A stretch of DNA of 64,000 nucleotides from Magicicada septendecula (Eukaryota; Arthropoda; Insecta; Hemiptera; Cicadidae). Where the stretch lies: contig CM068368.1 of NCBI GenBank assembly GCA_034769895.1, positions 340,465,076 through 340,529,075 of the forward strand, written 5' to 3'. Below are positions 43,404-59,806 of the stretch, one piece after another. The translations under genes and the position numbers were made by a program. Every line of letters starts with the position of its first letter. Positions within the stretch are counted from its first letter, which is position 1. The notes under the pieces are model-generated. The model worked only from the letters and a program-made list of their open reading frames with translations, was not told the origin of the DNA and ran no database searches.

Positions 43404-43837
43404 GGTATCTTACAGTGTTCATAAAGGTTTTACTAATCCATCCTACTTGTAACAACCACATGTCACTAATACTGTTTCTTTTTTTTTGTTACAGATGAAA
43501 ATTGTCTACCTAATCTGGATTGTGACTTTTATTTTGTAAAAATATATAGACCTATACCCGATTGTGACATGTATATTTTGTATATATATTTGTTATGTTT
43601 ACATTTTTATGTTTATATTTTGTGTATTTGTAAATATTAGTTTTAAAATAAACTTGTACATATTTTTTCTTTTATGTTTATATTTTGTGTATTTGTAAAT
43701 ATTATTTTTAAAATAAACTTGTACATATTTTTTCATTGTATAAGTGTTTATTTTCAACTATCCTTTTTCCCATACTACAATTTACTTAACACATAGACAC
43801 ACAGTTCACAAGTTGTCAACAATGCAATACACGACAT
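43404..43837 (+). terminator. 3' region with duplicated poly(A) signal
   Basis: After the RING-H2 stop, a T-rich acceptor-like run (…TTGTTACAG at 43,494) is followed by a 65-bp direct duplication (about 43,609-43,673 and 43,674-43,738), each copy with AATAAACTTGTACAT, so two poly(A) signals lie in tandem. From about 43,778 to 43,836 a 57-base piece of the inverted repeat (TTTACTTAACACATAGACAC) is duplicated; its parent is at about 44,010-44,070. Confidence 0.6.
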
Positions 43838-44603
43838 CGATTCCGTAAGTATTGTGTGTGCGTGTGTGTGTTTTATATAAGTGAATTGACGTTCAATTAT
43901 GCACTGCATATCATGTGTGTTTCTTACAGCAACAAATGTAGGGCTGGCCATAGCAAGCCCTAGACCAACATGTTGGTGCGAACGTATTTTTACAATCTGT
44001 ATATATATTTACTTAACACATAGACACACAGTTCACAAGTTGCCAACAATGCAATACACGACATCGACGATATCCGGACGGCGGCGTACATATACAAACC
44101 CATACACTATAACACACGCACGAGTTGACAACGTCGATAAACCAGCACAAGTTGGCAACGCAGACGACGCTTTTCCAACATGGCCGCACTTCCGGAAAAA
44201 CCCCTTACATATACATACCCATACACTATAACACATGCACGAATCGACAACGTGGCCGAACCTTAACCACCACACTCTTACACTACCCGACAACCTCGCC
44301 GCTTTTCCAACATGGCCACGCACCTACCGACAACATGGCCGCCGCCGCCGACAAAATGGACGACGACCCCATCACTCCTGGCGGCGGTCAAGCCACGACC
44401 AGGCCGCCGCCGGACGGCGAACGGCGAACAGCGAACGGCGGCCACGCCTACACCAATCAACGCACACATAAACCCACTTTAGGCTGGCCGACGACAACAT
44501 GGCCGAAAGCCGACTACCGCATGTTTACCCCCACCACCACAATTTTTGAATTTCCCGCCATGTGACGTCACTTCCGGAGTAGAACTGTCATTTTCCCCCT
44601 ACT
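43838..44603 (-). repeat. outer right terminal inverted repeat
   Basis: Reverse complement of 10,225-10,990, with the same CCGCCATG / TGACGTCA / CTTCCGG group at 44,554-44,577 and GGCCATGTTG (as CAACATGGCC) motifs. It also contains the hairpin ACCAACATGTTGGT (about 43,961-43,974). It is much closer to the outer left repeat than to the inner one at 21,767. Confidence 0.9.
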
Positions 44604-44609
44604 AATAAT
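44604..44609. repeat. 6-bp target duplication, right (AATAAT)
   Basis: Same six bases as 10,219-10,224, directly after the CCTACT end of the element. Confidence 0.85.
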
Positions 44610-44990
44610 ATCGAAAAAATAGCTTGAAAAATAGAGTAAAAACAGAAATAAATTTATGCACTTTTGTCTTATATGCATTATAGATAAAGGTAATAAAAAA
44701 AATTGTATATTGTATATATATATATATATATATGTAATCATACTTTACTTTATTATGGCACTGTTAAGAAAAACACAAAAGTTTGGGTTAAAATCGAATA
44801 ACACAATTTTTGTGTTATATTTCATTAAATTAACACAAAAAATTGTGTTGATTTTAGATTTTTGTGTTAAATACAATAATTTTATGCGTAATAAAAAATA
44901 CATGACGATTTGATTCGATTTTGTGTTATTATTTCATCTTACAATTATTTGAAAACAGTGAATTTTAAACCCCTTATTTTTAATTAGTCA
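44610..44990. other. AT-rich DNA with repeated AACACAA/TTGTGTT hairpins
   Basis: No gene. A short (TA)n lies near 44,714-44,732. Between 44,765 and 44,930 the motifs AACACAAA and TTTGTGTTA recur at least six times in both orientations, giving several small hairpins. Confidence 0.5.
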
Positions 44991-45420
44991 CTATTTTCAT
45001 ATTAAGTGATTGTTTGTAAGTGATCTATTAATACAAAATTTTATAATTTGCCGATCTCAAAAACATCATGGTACCATTTTTAGAACGCGGCTTTTGATTA
45101 TTTACTCTTACAGTAATTTATTTAATTTTAGTGGTGGCTTTTACCCTCAACTAGTGGATGAAAATATTTCTGGCATCATATTTAAATGTGTCGACCTCAA
45201 AAACGCCCAAATACAAATTTTCAGCCGGTTTATTCGATTATTTATTTTAATAGTAATTTTTTTATTAATAGGGGTGGTTTTCACCCTGATATAGTGGATG
45301 AAAAACTTTTCTGGCATCTTATTTGAATTTATAGACCTCAAAAACATCCAGAAACAAATTTTCAGTCGTTTTCTTTAATTATTTATTTTCATTTTAATTA
45401 CAGGGGTGGTTTTCACTTTC
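44991..45420. repeat. about three tandem ~137-bp units (GGGGTGGTTTTCACCC)
   Basis: Units run through GGGGTGGTTTTCACCCT (near 45,130, 45,269 and 45,403), AGTGGATGAAAA, TGGCATC, GACCTCAAAAAC and AAATTTTCAG. The copies are diverged. The motif also occurs at 6,340-6,360 and 45,705, so it is part of the dispersed family. Confidence 0.7.
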
Positions 45421-48600
<3,180 letters not shown>

Positions 48601-51600
48601 ACAATATACATTTTATATTACTTTTAACGTCACGTATTTTGTTTAAGAGTGCAATGTTTTGCACATTTACAATTCACGATTATTATTTTAGCTAATTGTT
48701 TTTCCTGTAGTACAAATGTTTTGTCCTTGCTTAGTTACCTGATATTTTATATTGATTGTCTACACCACATATTCATTAAATAATATAAACACACTTCCAA
48801 TTCAAGGTAAAGTAAAGCTCTTTTTGGTAATTAACGTCACGTTATTTTTATACAAAAAACTGAGTGATACTGTGTTCATACTGTTAACACATAAGTATTT
48901 ACATTATAAGTAAAACACTAATAAAACTACAATAATTTGTAGTCTTTCAATGAAAATGTTCGGGATAAATACACTTCAAACGCCTTCAATGCGCTGAATG
49001 CTCATTGCCACACACGAAACACAGCAACAGTGTAGCCTATATAACCAATGCTGCAAATTAAATCTGGGACGGCCATTAGAAATAAATTCCTTAAACAAAA
49101 CCTAATTCTTCAAAAATATTGGTTTATTTACTATACACTTTACAAATAAATATACAAGTTATATCGCGTTTAATACTTATAAAAATATAGTTTACTAATT
49201 TAACACAAAAAGTTGGTGACTGATCTTAACCTAAAAAAAAAATATTTACCATGTAATGTGGTACATTATCATTATCTTACATTATCTGAACACGGCTCAT
49301 TTGAATGACTTGTCTCACCTGATTCATAAAAATCGCCACTGCCTTAAAATTAATAATTTAACACTGAAGTTAAATCCCTTAGTGAAGTTATATTATTTTG
49401 AATTTTTTAAGCTTACTAGACACTAGACAACAAAGAAATAAGCACGTCCCACCAAAACAAAGAAAATATATTAAAAAACAGCTACTGTTAAGTCTTGCCA
49501 ACAGATGGAACCTTGTTTCACCGAAGCTTAATTTCGACGCTGATTTGTGTGTGACAAGGTAGATTTCTGTCTGCCAGATAGAACTTTGCCATTCTAATTT
49601 TTGTTATAGTGACTTCAGATAGAACCTTATCATTTTACTAGTGCAGTATTAAGTCAGTAGAATACACCAAACTGCAGAAAACTATACAGAGAAGCTGAGA
49701 TGGTACCTTGTTATGCTAAAAACTAAAAATTTTAATTTGTTAGTTGGAACCTTGTCGTTCTAAGGTAACGAATTGTCTTTGGGTGAAACGCAAAAGACAC
49801 ATAGGGTATTTTAACAATTGTTGAATTAGTAATGGCTATCCAATATGGGTAAAACAAGATTTGGACATTCCGATAAATATGTGGTATTATATATGATATA
49901 TCTGTTACTCACATTCTGTGTATCATTTTGAGAGCATCTTGTAAAAAATTACAATGTTAACACTTTCAATGTTCTTTTTATTACCATTATATATACAAGA
50001 TACCTATGAGTTAGAATTTGAATATTTTAACATTTTAACTCTTCTTTTTTAAATAGTTTGGATAATCGCTTCTTTCCAGTTCTCTGGAGTTCTTTCTTCC
50101 TTCCGCATTTTTAATGACGCAATGGATTCTCTCCCGTATTAATTTTCTCTGTTTTGTTTTCTAACTAGTTCTTCAGGGTCCCATATCTTCCTTACGCATT
50201 ATAGTTTTTCAAACATTCTGTTTTTAGACACTTTCACCCCGCTTCTTTTTTAGCACTTCTGTTTGCTAAAATATTTAGATTTAAAATTATTTACATTTTA
50301 AAAATATGTTTGAAACACAAGATTATTATAGTATAATCCTAGTTATAACTAGGATTATTATAGTATAGCCTACAACAGAATTTTGTTCTATAAAGAGCAG
50401 AAGTATACCCCAATTTGCGACTCCTTCGTGTGTAGTAGCCTACATTACAACTTTAATCGTGTTTACAAATTGTACATAAACTACGGACTGCTTAATAAAT
50501 ACACAGTTTTCTAATAAGATATGATGTTTTTGTATTATTATTCACAGCATATCTTCAAAGGTTTCGCTTGTATTATGATAAGTCAACATCAATGGTACAC
50601 ATTTATGTAAAATGACGCAATATCGTTAACAACTCTGAATACGTATAATTATTGTATATTTAATTTAATTTGTGCCACTGATGATACCAAAAAGAACTAC
50701 CAGAACGAAATATCTAATCACCAAACGAACAAGATGATTGGCTGATTTATTTTAAATGATGATGGAAAACGTGTATTTTTTAATGGTAGTAACTTAGGTT
50801 GAAATATATGTACTAATACCACCATGTCCAATAGTAGACGTAAATAATGCGCTGGAGCCCATTAAACCGACAAAGAATCAAGATGTCATTGCAACATGCG
50901 TAGGAGCTGAATTTTAATCTGTTTTCTTATTCTGTTTCTAGAGAAAAATATCACTCAATGAAATCTGAAAATGATTCAACAAATAACAAATAACCTAAAA
51001 CTGCCCACTTGAAATTTTATATATGCTCATAAATTGTCAGAAATGTCTGGGCAACAAGCATAAAATGTAATCGCTGAAAGACAAAACAATACTGCTAATG
51101 AAATACACCGTAAGTTAGAATTATATTTCCAGAATCACTTTCCGCCAGGATCTATATATCACAATACTATTATTTCTTCATACACGTTTGTGCAGCATTA
51201 ATATTTATTAATTACTTTTCTATTATACTTAATGACATCTACTAATACTCGATAGTATTATTAAAATTATTTGTATAAAATTATTTTATAAAATTTATAA
51301 AATTCTTTGATAAGAAAATTAATTTCCATAAACATATTATTTTGATTTTATCGTGTAAATTTAACAGCCGACTTAGAATACAGGGCTAATTGACAAAGCT
51401 TCGTCACCACTATAAGTAATTCTGAGTCAAATCCTTTGACTTAATAATTATACATTTTTAAGAAAAATATTTTTTATAAAATTAATAAATAATATATTTA
51501 GGCCTACTATAATACATGAAATTCTACGTTTTAATAAAATAAATTCTTTTACCAGATTAGTAGCTTTTACACACACACACACACAAATAAGTAAATACAA

Positions 51601-54600
51601 GCTTAAGAATTAATTTCGATTATGTTGATTAAGGCGTAAAAAAGATAAGAAAATTTAAAGAGAAAAACGTGAGGTAATATTTTAGTTCGAAGAGATAAAT
51701 TATCATTATGACAACCAAGCCAATGAGAATGGTGGGAAGTATTAGTTTTTGGTTCTGCGCAACAGTCCGGTTTGGATCAAGAAACAAACTCGATGACATT
51801 AACTTGAATTTAAATGCACGATCAGAGAAACGTACACAAACAAAAACGCGAGCTATGTGAAATTATTCTAAAGTCAAGTTAATTTACTGCACAGTAACGG
51901 TTAAACAAAAACAAACCGAGAGGCCAGTGGGGCAGCATGCAACGTGTGGGTTAGCGTATTTTCCTGCAGGTCGTATTTTACCAGCGGGTGTTGTAACACA
52001 GGATGTAAAAGATTACATTATCCCTGCTACAGCAGAAGGCAAGTTAGCCAACAATTCTACCAGGTGATTACGGAGGAGCAAACGGAGTTGCCATTATCGA
52101 ACAACAAGCGATCAGTATCGGTGTAATCCAAGTTCGGAATGATACTTCGCAACAGAATAATTGTTGGAAGAGTTTTCCCACGCGTTACAGGACACCTACG
52201 TGCTGGCACTCCACGCGTTAAATACACGATTTAAAGCAGGAAACTGTGGTTAATTAACAAGAACCAAAGTAAACAATTTTATGAGAAAATCCTGATGTGC
52301 AATTATCATAAGTAGGTGCAAACAACCGGACACATTAGCAATAGTTTTGTTTCCATTTTCCACTTGCAAAATATAAACCGCCTAAAATAATATACGGATT
52401 TATGTAAATGTTTTGCATTGTTTAAGAAACGAGGAGTGACCAGTTCAGATCGGAGTACCATGAGGCTTAATGTAATCTGAGCAAAACTAATCTGATAGTG
52501 TTCGTCACTCAAAGCATTGGCAAACCAGCCATTGCTAAGTAAAATTCGTTCGTTAGCCATTCGAAGCCATAGTACACCTGTGATTTAAACTATGCGTGCA
52601 CACATTGCAGGTATGTGAAGATCGATTTTTCGATGCTAAAGAATATTAACAGTGAATGAGACTAAATTCTGCCACACCAAAATGTTTGATTTTGTGCGTT
52701 TCTCAAAACACGCATGATACGTCAATTTTAAACAGCTTCTAAACAATGAACAAATTGATAGATAGGTTTGGAAATTAACAGGAGTTAATTTAAAATACAA
52801 ATCTTGCAGCACACGAAACATTTTAGTTTTACCGTTAAGCTACAGATGTCGCTCCGCGAACTTTTCAACTGACCCTCGTATAGTGATGATGTGTGCTGAA
52901 GGTGTTTTGCCACACCATTTTAGCGTCTAGAAAAATATCCGTTACTTTGTCATTACTTTGTTTATTAAAATCAGGGTAGTGGTAATTCCTGCCCAGTTGA
53001 CATCAGTCATCATTATTACAGAGCATGTCTTTAGAATCAAATTCAAAGCTCTCTTCAAATTTTAAATTTCAAATGAAAAAACAAACGATTATTAGCTTCC
53101 TGACTACTGAAACTCTTAACCTGTTATTATTCTGCCTCTTACAGTTACCTCGAGTTTTATTTCTTACTGTTGAACACATAATTTATTAGACGGTATTTAA
53201 AAACCACTTTTTCAATTTTGCATTGCGTTTTCGAGAACCGGCCTCTTCTTCAAAAGTGGTTTTCTAAATTAGTAAAATAATTTACATCAGAAAGAGTAAA
53301 AGCTGTAGTAAAATTATGTGAAATAATAATATATATCAACAAGGTAAACCGTTACCGAAGTATTAAGCTGGTTCAAACATTCCTTACTAAAATGACTCTT
53401 ACAAACATTTCCTTCAGCAATTTAACATCCCAAAACCAAAACATTATTAACCAGTACTATGAACACTTTTCAAACAAAGCGCCGCAAGTGCCAAAACAAA
53501 ACAAAATTATTTACTGAAAAATGTCAGAAACTTGTATAGACCTGCGTGTGTCTGTGTGTGTCCGTGTGAAAAAATGTCAATGGCAATAAAACTTTACAGT
53601 ACCAATATACTTAGAAAATACTCACAAGATTATAAAAGCCCCTGCTTGAAGGAAAAAATTTAACACAAAATAAATATTAAATACAAAAAAATTCACCACA
53701 CAGCTCGAAAAACTAAAATATAACCTAATCCTACTAGAAAAAAATAACGAAAAGTTACTTCACTTTCACCCTAACTTCATGAATTGAATTTGTCAGTCAC
53801 TAGTTTTACAAAAGTAGAAATCAAGTTGCTAAGTAAAAATTTGCAAAACAATTCTTGGTGGCTAACGGAGGCTGGAGCGACAGAGGGAATTCCAATAACA
53901 TCTCGGAACGAGATACCATGCATTCCCGATTATCAAACAACACACCCGGATTCATCCTGAGTCTACACTACTAGGGAGTAAACAACTATTCATTTCATTA
54001 ATATTGTATAAAGAAAGTTTTTTTATTTTAGAAATACATTTACTATGAGGACTCATATTCATGAGCAGTATTAGAACACTTGGGTATATTATAATTCATA
54101 GCATACTGTAAATACAGTAAAAGCTAACGTTTTTACCATTTTCTTAAATGCTGTCACAAATATTTTTGTAAATAAAGTTATTTTATTTAGTTTTGTGACA
54201 AAATATTATACTAAAGAACGTTAGACATTATACACATTTAAAGATGTTTTTTTAATTTAGGTTAAAATCGTAATAAATGTGTTTCGAATATATGAAATCA
54301 ATACATGTTTTATAGACCAATATTATAGATGCCACAGAATGAGACAAGTGGAATAGCCACTCAAGAAGAATGTTCGATCATTGTTAATTTGAATCATTTA
54401 TTTGAGAACCACGTCAGCTCAGAAGGAGGGAAGAAAAACGGGAAAAGTATGGAATAAAATAGTAGATGCGTGCGCTCTGAGTTCATAAAAGATCTCGTCA
54501 GCAAAAATATTGGGTTAATGAGAGAATTGGAATCTATGCTACAGAAAAGATGTCACGGTCCATGCATGTGACATCACACACATTTTATATTATTTATTGA

Positions 54601-55562
54601 TTTATACTTCTGCCTTATCAAACTTGAATTGAATATTTTCCTTGATTTTTTTTTTTTGTTACTCAAAGAAGTTGTTAATAACTGAAAATCGCGGTTGTCT
54701 AGTAATTTAAAGCATTAGGTATTCTGAAGTAGTTATTCTGAATTAAATGTCCAACTTATTCTAGCAGTCTAGAGCAGTTGGTCAAAAAAAAGAAGCCAAA
54801 CTTAGTAATCCATCTTAACTTTTTACATCCGAATGAAACCTTCGGATTTTAATTAAAATAAAAATTATTAATAACAAAATCTATATTTCAAAATAATGTT
54901 TCAAAAATATTAGGGGAAAGCTACCAAAATATTTTTAAAATTACATAACTTACAAATTTCAAACCAGAATTTCTCAGGAAATCTTAGGAGAAAAGAAATA
55001 AAGATGGAGGAACTCATGCAGACGACTACAATGATAAAATCACTTTCTGTCATTAACTTGTTTAAAAGTTAAATAATTCTTAATTTAATAGATATTTGAT
55101 GTCTAGAAAATTGATATCTCATAAAAAGCAAAAATCAAGAAAGAGGATCTGATATGACTGACTATAACCATAATTTCATGCTTTTTTTGAAATGAGAAAT
55201 AATATATGTAGAGTTAGTTTTTCTATTATGTGACAGTGGATCAGATATTAGATATTAGTTTTTCTATTATCCTCAGTTTTTATTTTCATAAAACAATAAA
55301 ACGATCTAAAACTGAATCCTTAATAAAATAATGCTAATTTTGAAACGATTAATCTGTAATTTTGTATTTAAGAGCCATTCATGACTATTATTCTGAATTA
55401 AAGTTCTTCAATATTTACATTTACATACATTTTCCATTTGCCAGAAATTCCTGAAAAATGCAAAAAGTCAGAAAAAATGTCGTACATGAAAATTTAATTA
55501 ACAAATACATTATAAAAGAAATCTCTCTCTCTCTCTCTCTCACACACTCTCTCTCTCTCTCT
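48601..55562. other. 7 kb of noncoding AT-rich DNA
   Basis: No gene supported. 49,040-49,085 carries the end of the dispersed repeat seen at 6,172-6,230 (CAATGCTGCAAATTAAA). Short tracts include (CA)n near 51,573-51,586. Small open frames at 51,944, 52,306 and 52,636 have no recognisable content. A (CT)n / (CA) / (CT)n tract lies at 55,522-55,562 against the LINE tail. Confidence 0.6.
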
Positions 55563-56255
55563 TCTAGGTTAGCAGCCCATAGTCTGGTTGGCAGCAGCTC
55601 GCCATTCTTCAAGCTTCTCTGCTTTTCTTTTCAACTCACAATATGATGTGCAGTTTCTTAATCGACCATAAGCTGTTTTCATGTAGTCTAAACTGGGTCG
55701 TCCTCTGTGATTTTTCCCTTCAATTGTTCCTTCTATTATTCTCTTAACCAACCCATTGTGTCATAGTATATGCCCTATAACCTTAGCTCTTCTGCCTTTT
55801 AAATTTCGTAGAAAGCTCTTCTCCTCCTGAGCTCTTCTAAAGACTTCCTCATTCGTTATTGTCTCCTTCCAGCTTATATTGAATGTTCTTCTGTAGCACC
55901 ATGTCTCAATGCTTGGAGTCTTTTCTTGTCACTTTCTCCAATTGTCCAAGATTCATTCCCGTATAGGGCAACACTCCATAGTATGTCTTTACTAGATACT
56001 TCCTTATTTTTAGGCTGAAAGAGGAGGTTTTTCTGTTTGTTGAAAGCAATTTTAGCCTGGTTAATTCTGCTTATAATTTCCTTACTGCTATGTCCATCAC
56101 TTGTGATTTTACTTCCTAGATAATTGTATACTTTAACTGCCTGGAGAACATTATTTCCAAGAGTTATTCTGACTGGATCTTCTTCCTTCCAACTACAGAC
56201 TAGGACTTTGGTATTTTGTTCATTTATTTTCATATTGAATTCATTCATCATTACA
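55563..56255 (-). mobile_element. LINE fragment (end of reverse transcriptase)
   Basis: Minus strand. The open part (56,251-55,874) reads FNMKINEQNTKVLVCS, VKVYNYLGSKITSDG, RINQAKIAFNKQKN and SVALYGNESWTIG, the segment that follows the catalytic YxDD box in many insect non-LTR elements. After frame changes, the C-terminal part appears at 55,751-55,569 (GRPSLDYMKTAYGRL, then AAANQTMGC). It is 5'-truncated and broken by several stops and shifts. The clade (RTE or jockey-like) is not resolved. It ends against a (CT)n microsatellite. Confidence 0.75.
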
Positions 56256-57700
56256 AAGAAAATATAAAAATCAATATTTTGGAATCCATATTTCCGACTC
56301 TCCGTAAAAAATCGAAAGAACTTCCGTCAACCAGTGTATGTTCGCAAGTATAAGATTTATTCGAAAATAACACCACCTAGATTATAAGAACTCTTTACAC
56401 ATGAAAACTTGTTACACATGAAATTGCTTCTGACTTTAACTGTCAACTAAGCTTCTAGTCTGTGTATCTTTGTAAGTAATTTAATTGATAATTGTGTTAA
56501 ATTGTATCATGAATTATAGATCCTGTTTAGTGAAAGGTTAAGTTGTGAGTCAGGTCTTACACAAATCAATAGAATACGAACGAATCCATTCTAAATTACG
56601 TTTATTAAAATCGTATCTCATCCTTATTCATGACATAACATAATCGTATAATAAGAACACTTACAAATCTTTAAAAAAACAATAAAATTCTATACCGCAT
56701 TTAAATAATTAAAAGAACAAATTTAAATAATTAAGTGAACAATCAAATATAGACACTTCTTCGTACGTAATGACGTTACTAGCTACTAATGTGGTGTGCT
56801 CATAATTTGTATTAAGTAGTTTTATGTCAAAACACATTAAACATTTATATGCTTGAAATAATCATATACTAACAATACACATATTAAACATATACATAGT
56901 TAAAATCCTGTTCCTGCAACAGACACATCAAAACACATACATAGTACAATAAATATATATTAACAAGAATACATGTACAATATTCTATAACATAATAATC
57001 CCTACCTATGGATTCGTATCTATCTGACACATATTTATCTAATTTCTCAGGTGGTTTGGTTCTAAGTGTCAGGTCAGTGGTATTTGGTAAATTAATGATT
57101 ATAATAAGAGATTAATTTTGTACGTTACTCGTTCTGCCGTGATGTATCGCTCCCATGGTGTATCCATGCGGGTCCCTTCGTTGATGGTTGATGTTAATCC
57201 ATATAGCACTCGTGATTGACACTTCCGATTTCTATATGTACATCGTTCGAGAACACTGGTCCGCACTCCGCGACAGTCACTTTGAGCTTTCGAGATTATT
57301 ACAATATAAGTTGCGGAATTGCACTTGGAATCGGTCGACTATGCTTAGTCGCGTGAGTCTATTTGCGCGATTCACAGTTTGATACCGTATGCACCTAATA
57401 GTTTTTCATCTTGCACGTTCACTCTTTTGCGGCGCCTAGATTGTTTTCAAGTTCATTAGGCAATTATTCACACTGCTATTACTTGACTTAACTACGAAAC
57501 AGTGTAGTATCACTACTTTTATGTAATGGTTCAAGAATGTCACTGCAAAATGTTAGTATCTTTATGACGGTGTATTACATGGAATTTATAAAGATCGTTA
57601 TCCGCGCTTCATCGCGAACACTACCGTCCCGTTTTGGCGTTCTAAGTCTTATTCACGCACTTCCATTTAGTCGGAACAAAGTCTTTATCGTCTCTACAGA
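56256..57700. other. noncoding AT-rich DNA
   Basis: No gene seen. Base composition shifts from very AT-rich to more balanced near 57,100. Confidence 0.5.
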
Positions 57701-57709
57701 AATACGTTA

Positions 57710-57855
57710 TAACTGATATACTGCGCTAAGTTTTATAAACTGAGCTATTATAAAACTGAGATAAAATTCGAATAGACTGATCTAAAATTTGAGTAAACTG
57801 ACTTAAAAATTGGAATGAACTGAGAGAAAAATTTTAGTAAAACTGAGAGCGCGTC
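57710..57855. repeat. short degenerate direct repeats (AAACTGAG)
   Basis: About six diverged copies of a 20-25-base unit containing (A)AACTGA(G/C) and AAAATT follow one another. They could be enhancer-like repeats in the LTR of the neighbouring gypsy element, but its LTR limits are not established. Confidence 0.5.
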
Positions 57856-59806
57856 TCCTTGCGTATACAGTTTTTATTTCCTTCGATATTCCCACTCTTG
57901 TGACTCCGATGATCGCTTCAACTTCCCACCAAATCATTTCTGATAGGCTTATTCCATGGATCTCCCTGTGTCCTCTCGTCTCCAGTCTGTATTTCTTGCG
58001 AATTCTCCACCCAGTGCCGTTTGGAGAGGGATGTTCTTACACGAGATTTGCTCCCTGGTCTCCGGCTCCTGCCAGAACCATCCCCTTCAGTAGTTCCCTT
58101 CGGAATTCTCGTTCCTCATTGGCTGGTTGGCTTTCTCAACTTGAGTTTAACGCAGCCCATGTGGACTCGACGAGTCGCTGTCTTACGTCCGTTGCCCCGT
58201 TCCTGGAATCAGTGTTAAGGCCTTGTTTTCGAAATCACATCTGCTACTTTTGGTGTAGCCTGTCGAATTCCCTTATTGTTGAGACGCTGACGACTTCCTT
58301 CGATGACTTACGGGTGGCATAACATCTGTGCTCTCCACAAGCGTCACTTAGTCGCCTGTCCCATTGTCCGTGCATCAACTATTGTCTTACTAGAAGTCGC
58401 ACACATGGTTTTGAACAATACTCTCACCGTTGGTTCTGTGTTTTTCTCGTTACTGGACAGATGTACGGGTAGTCTTCCTTTGTTCTAATTGTGGAGTCAA
58501 GCATTCCCACGCATGGTCCAGTTCGTTGCAACATGTGCCGTACAGCTCATTGTTCGTAAATGGTTTTTACGACGTCTTAACGGAAAGGAAAGGTTTGTTC
58601 CTTTTCGCCGCCCACCCTCGAACAAAGCTAACATGTGTCACTTTTGACGGGCTATAATTGCTGGTGTACTTCTCTCGCAATACCCAAAAATAAAAAAAAG
58701 TCTCGAAATAATAATCACATTACAGTGTCCCCAAATATGATTATGTCGTGCAGATCTAACGAAACGACAGAGTCATATTTTCGCCCTTACTCGCGTATAA
58801 TCACCAAGTGCTTTGACCATCTCCCATTGGAACGAGTATAGTTGACCTACATCTTCCTTCCGCCTGACCTACTGTCATTCTGAACCGTTTCCTTTTTTTT
58901 TTCATCTGAGTGTTTAATTTATTGCTTATCAAATCTAAATACGAATCCTTTTACAAAGAATATTCCCATAATTGTGGAATGAATATACGCTTTAGTGCGT
59001 TCATAGATTTGTCTATACACATACATTACAGAAACAAATTGTAATTATTTTGTCTACAAGTTACCTTTTACTTGCGTATACAATATAAACTATATAAACA
59101 CAAGTAGTAATTTATTGCTTATGAACACTTCTAAAATTTATATTATTACTTTCAAATAATTCACGATTAAATCTTCAAGACATCATATACATGGATTACA
59201 AATATTTATCGTAATTCCTACCATCTGGTACTTTGAATCTTAATTTTGTTAAACACACGTATAATTATTTACAACAAATTAAATCGAATTTGTATAATTC
59301 TACAATTCAAACTAACTTACTTTATATCCACTCTTTCTATGCTTAGAATATAATCTTAAGTACAATATTTAATCCTAACAATTTATTGCTGTATATTTTA
59401 ATTTTGTTATGCAACTCAGTTGCTTATATTTGTCCTTCAAATCTTACCTTTAAATTTTTTTTTATTACAATGGTATAACAAACACATCTGTTAATTAATT
59501 CACAATTTATACAATACATAAAATCAGACATTTTAAATTCATTACAAGTTCAAAATTTCACCTCGACAACTCTGAATGAATTAATTAGTAGATTGCATTC
59601 GCATTCGCGCCTACTACCGTTATTCCTTTTCATCCAGGTCGGTCATTCCTCCTGTCATTCTGACGCTTAGCTCATTTCTCTTCCTGCTGTCTAATAATGA
59701 AGTACATATAGTCCTACTAGAACAATGTCTCACATGACGAGTATTCTTATTGACTACAAATCTACCTGTTGTCATCAGCCTCGAGTTATTCTCCTTTTGT
59801 TACTTC
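57856..59806. other. region beyond gypsy pol; likely holds 3' LTR
   Basis: No gene supported. A GC-balanced part (57,900-58,660) yields overlapping open frames on the plus strand without recognisable content. If the C-run at 59,808-59,816 is the polypurine tract of the gypsy element (as G9 on the minus strand), the 3' LTR would start TGAAGTAAC at about 59,807 and run leftward through here. The other LTR is outside the window, so its end cannot be placed. Confidence 0.4.

Larger units (their letters stand above)
10225..44603. mobile_element. composite Polinton (Maverick/adintovirus-type)
   Basis: The element starts AGTAGGGGG and ends CCCCCTACT, has terminal inverted repeats of about 765 bp and sits between AATAAT duplications. 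It holds the Polinton hallmark genes: protein-primed DNA polymerase B, retrovirus-like integrase, adenain-type protease, packaging ATPase, major and minor capsid proteins. It is not one simple copy. The left arm (10,225-15,495) is followed by foreign DNA and a gypsy fragment, and then a second, diverged left end at 21,767 opens the gene-bearing body (21,767-44,603, 22.8 kb). The outer inverted repeats differ at only two or three positions in their first 150 bases, which suggests a fairly young insertion. About half of the larger genes are broken (roughly ten or more breaks overall), so it is a fossil. Confidence 0.9.

Noticed and set aside
51944-52821. Small frames in the 48.6-55.5 kb region as host genes
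   Set aside because: All under 90 residues, without domain pattern, splice context or codon signal that I can see.
57900-58660. 140-residue plus-strand frame as a host gene
   Set aside because: No recognisable domain, overlapping frames in other phases, and position where the 3' LTR of the gypsy element is expected.
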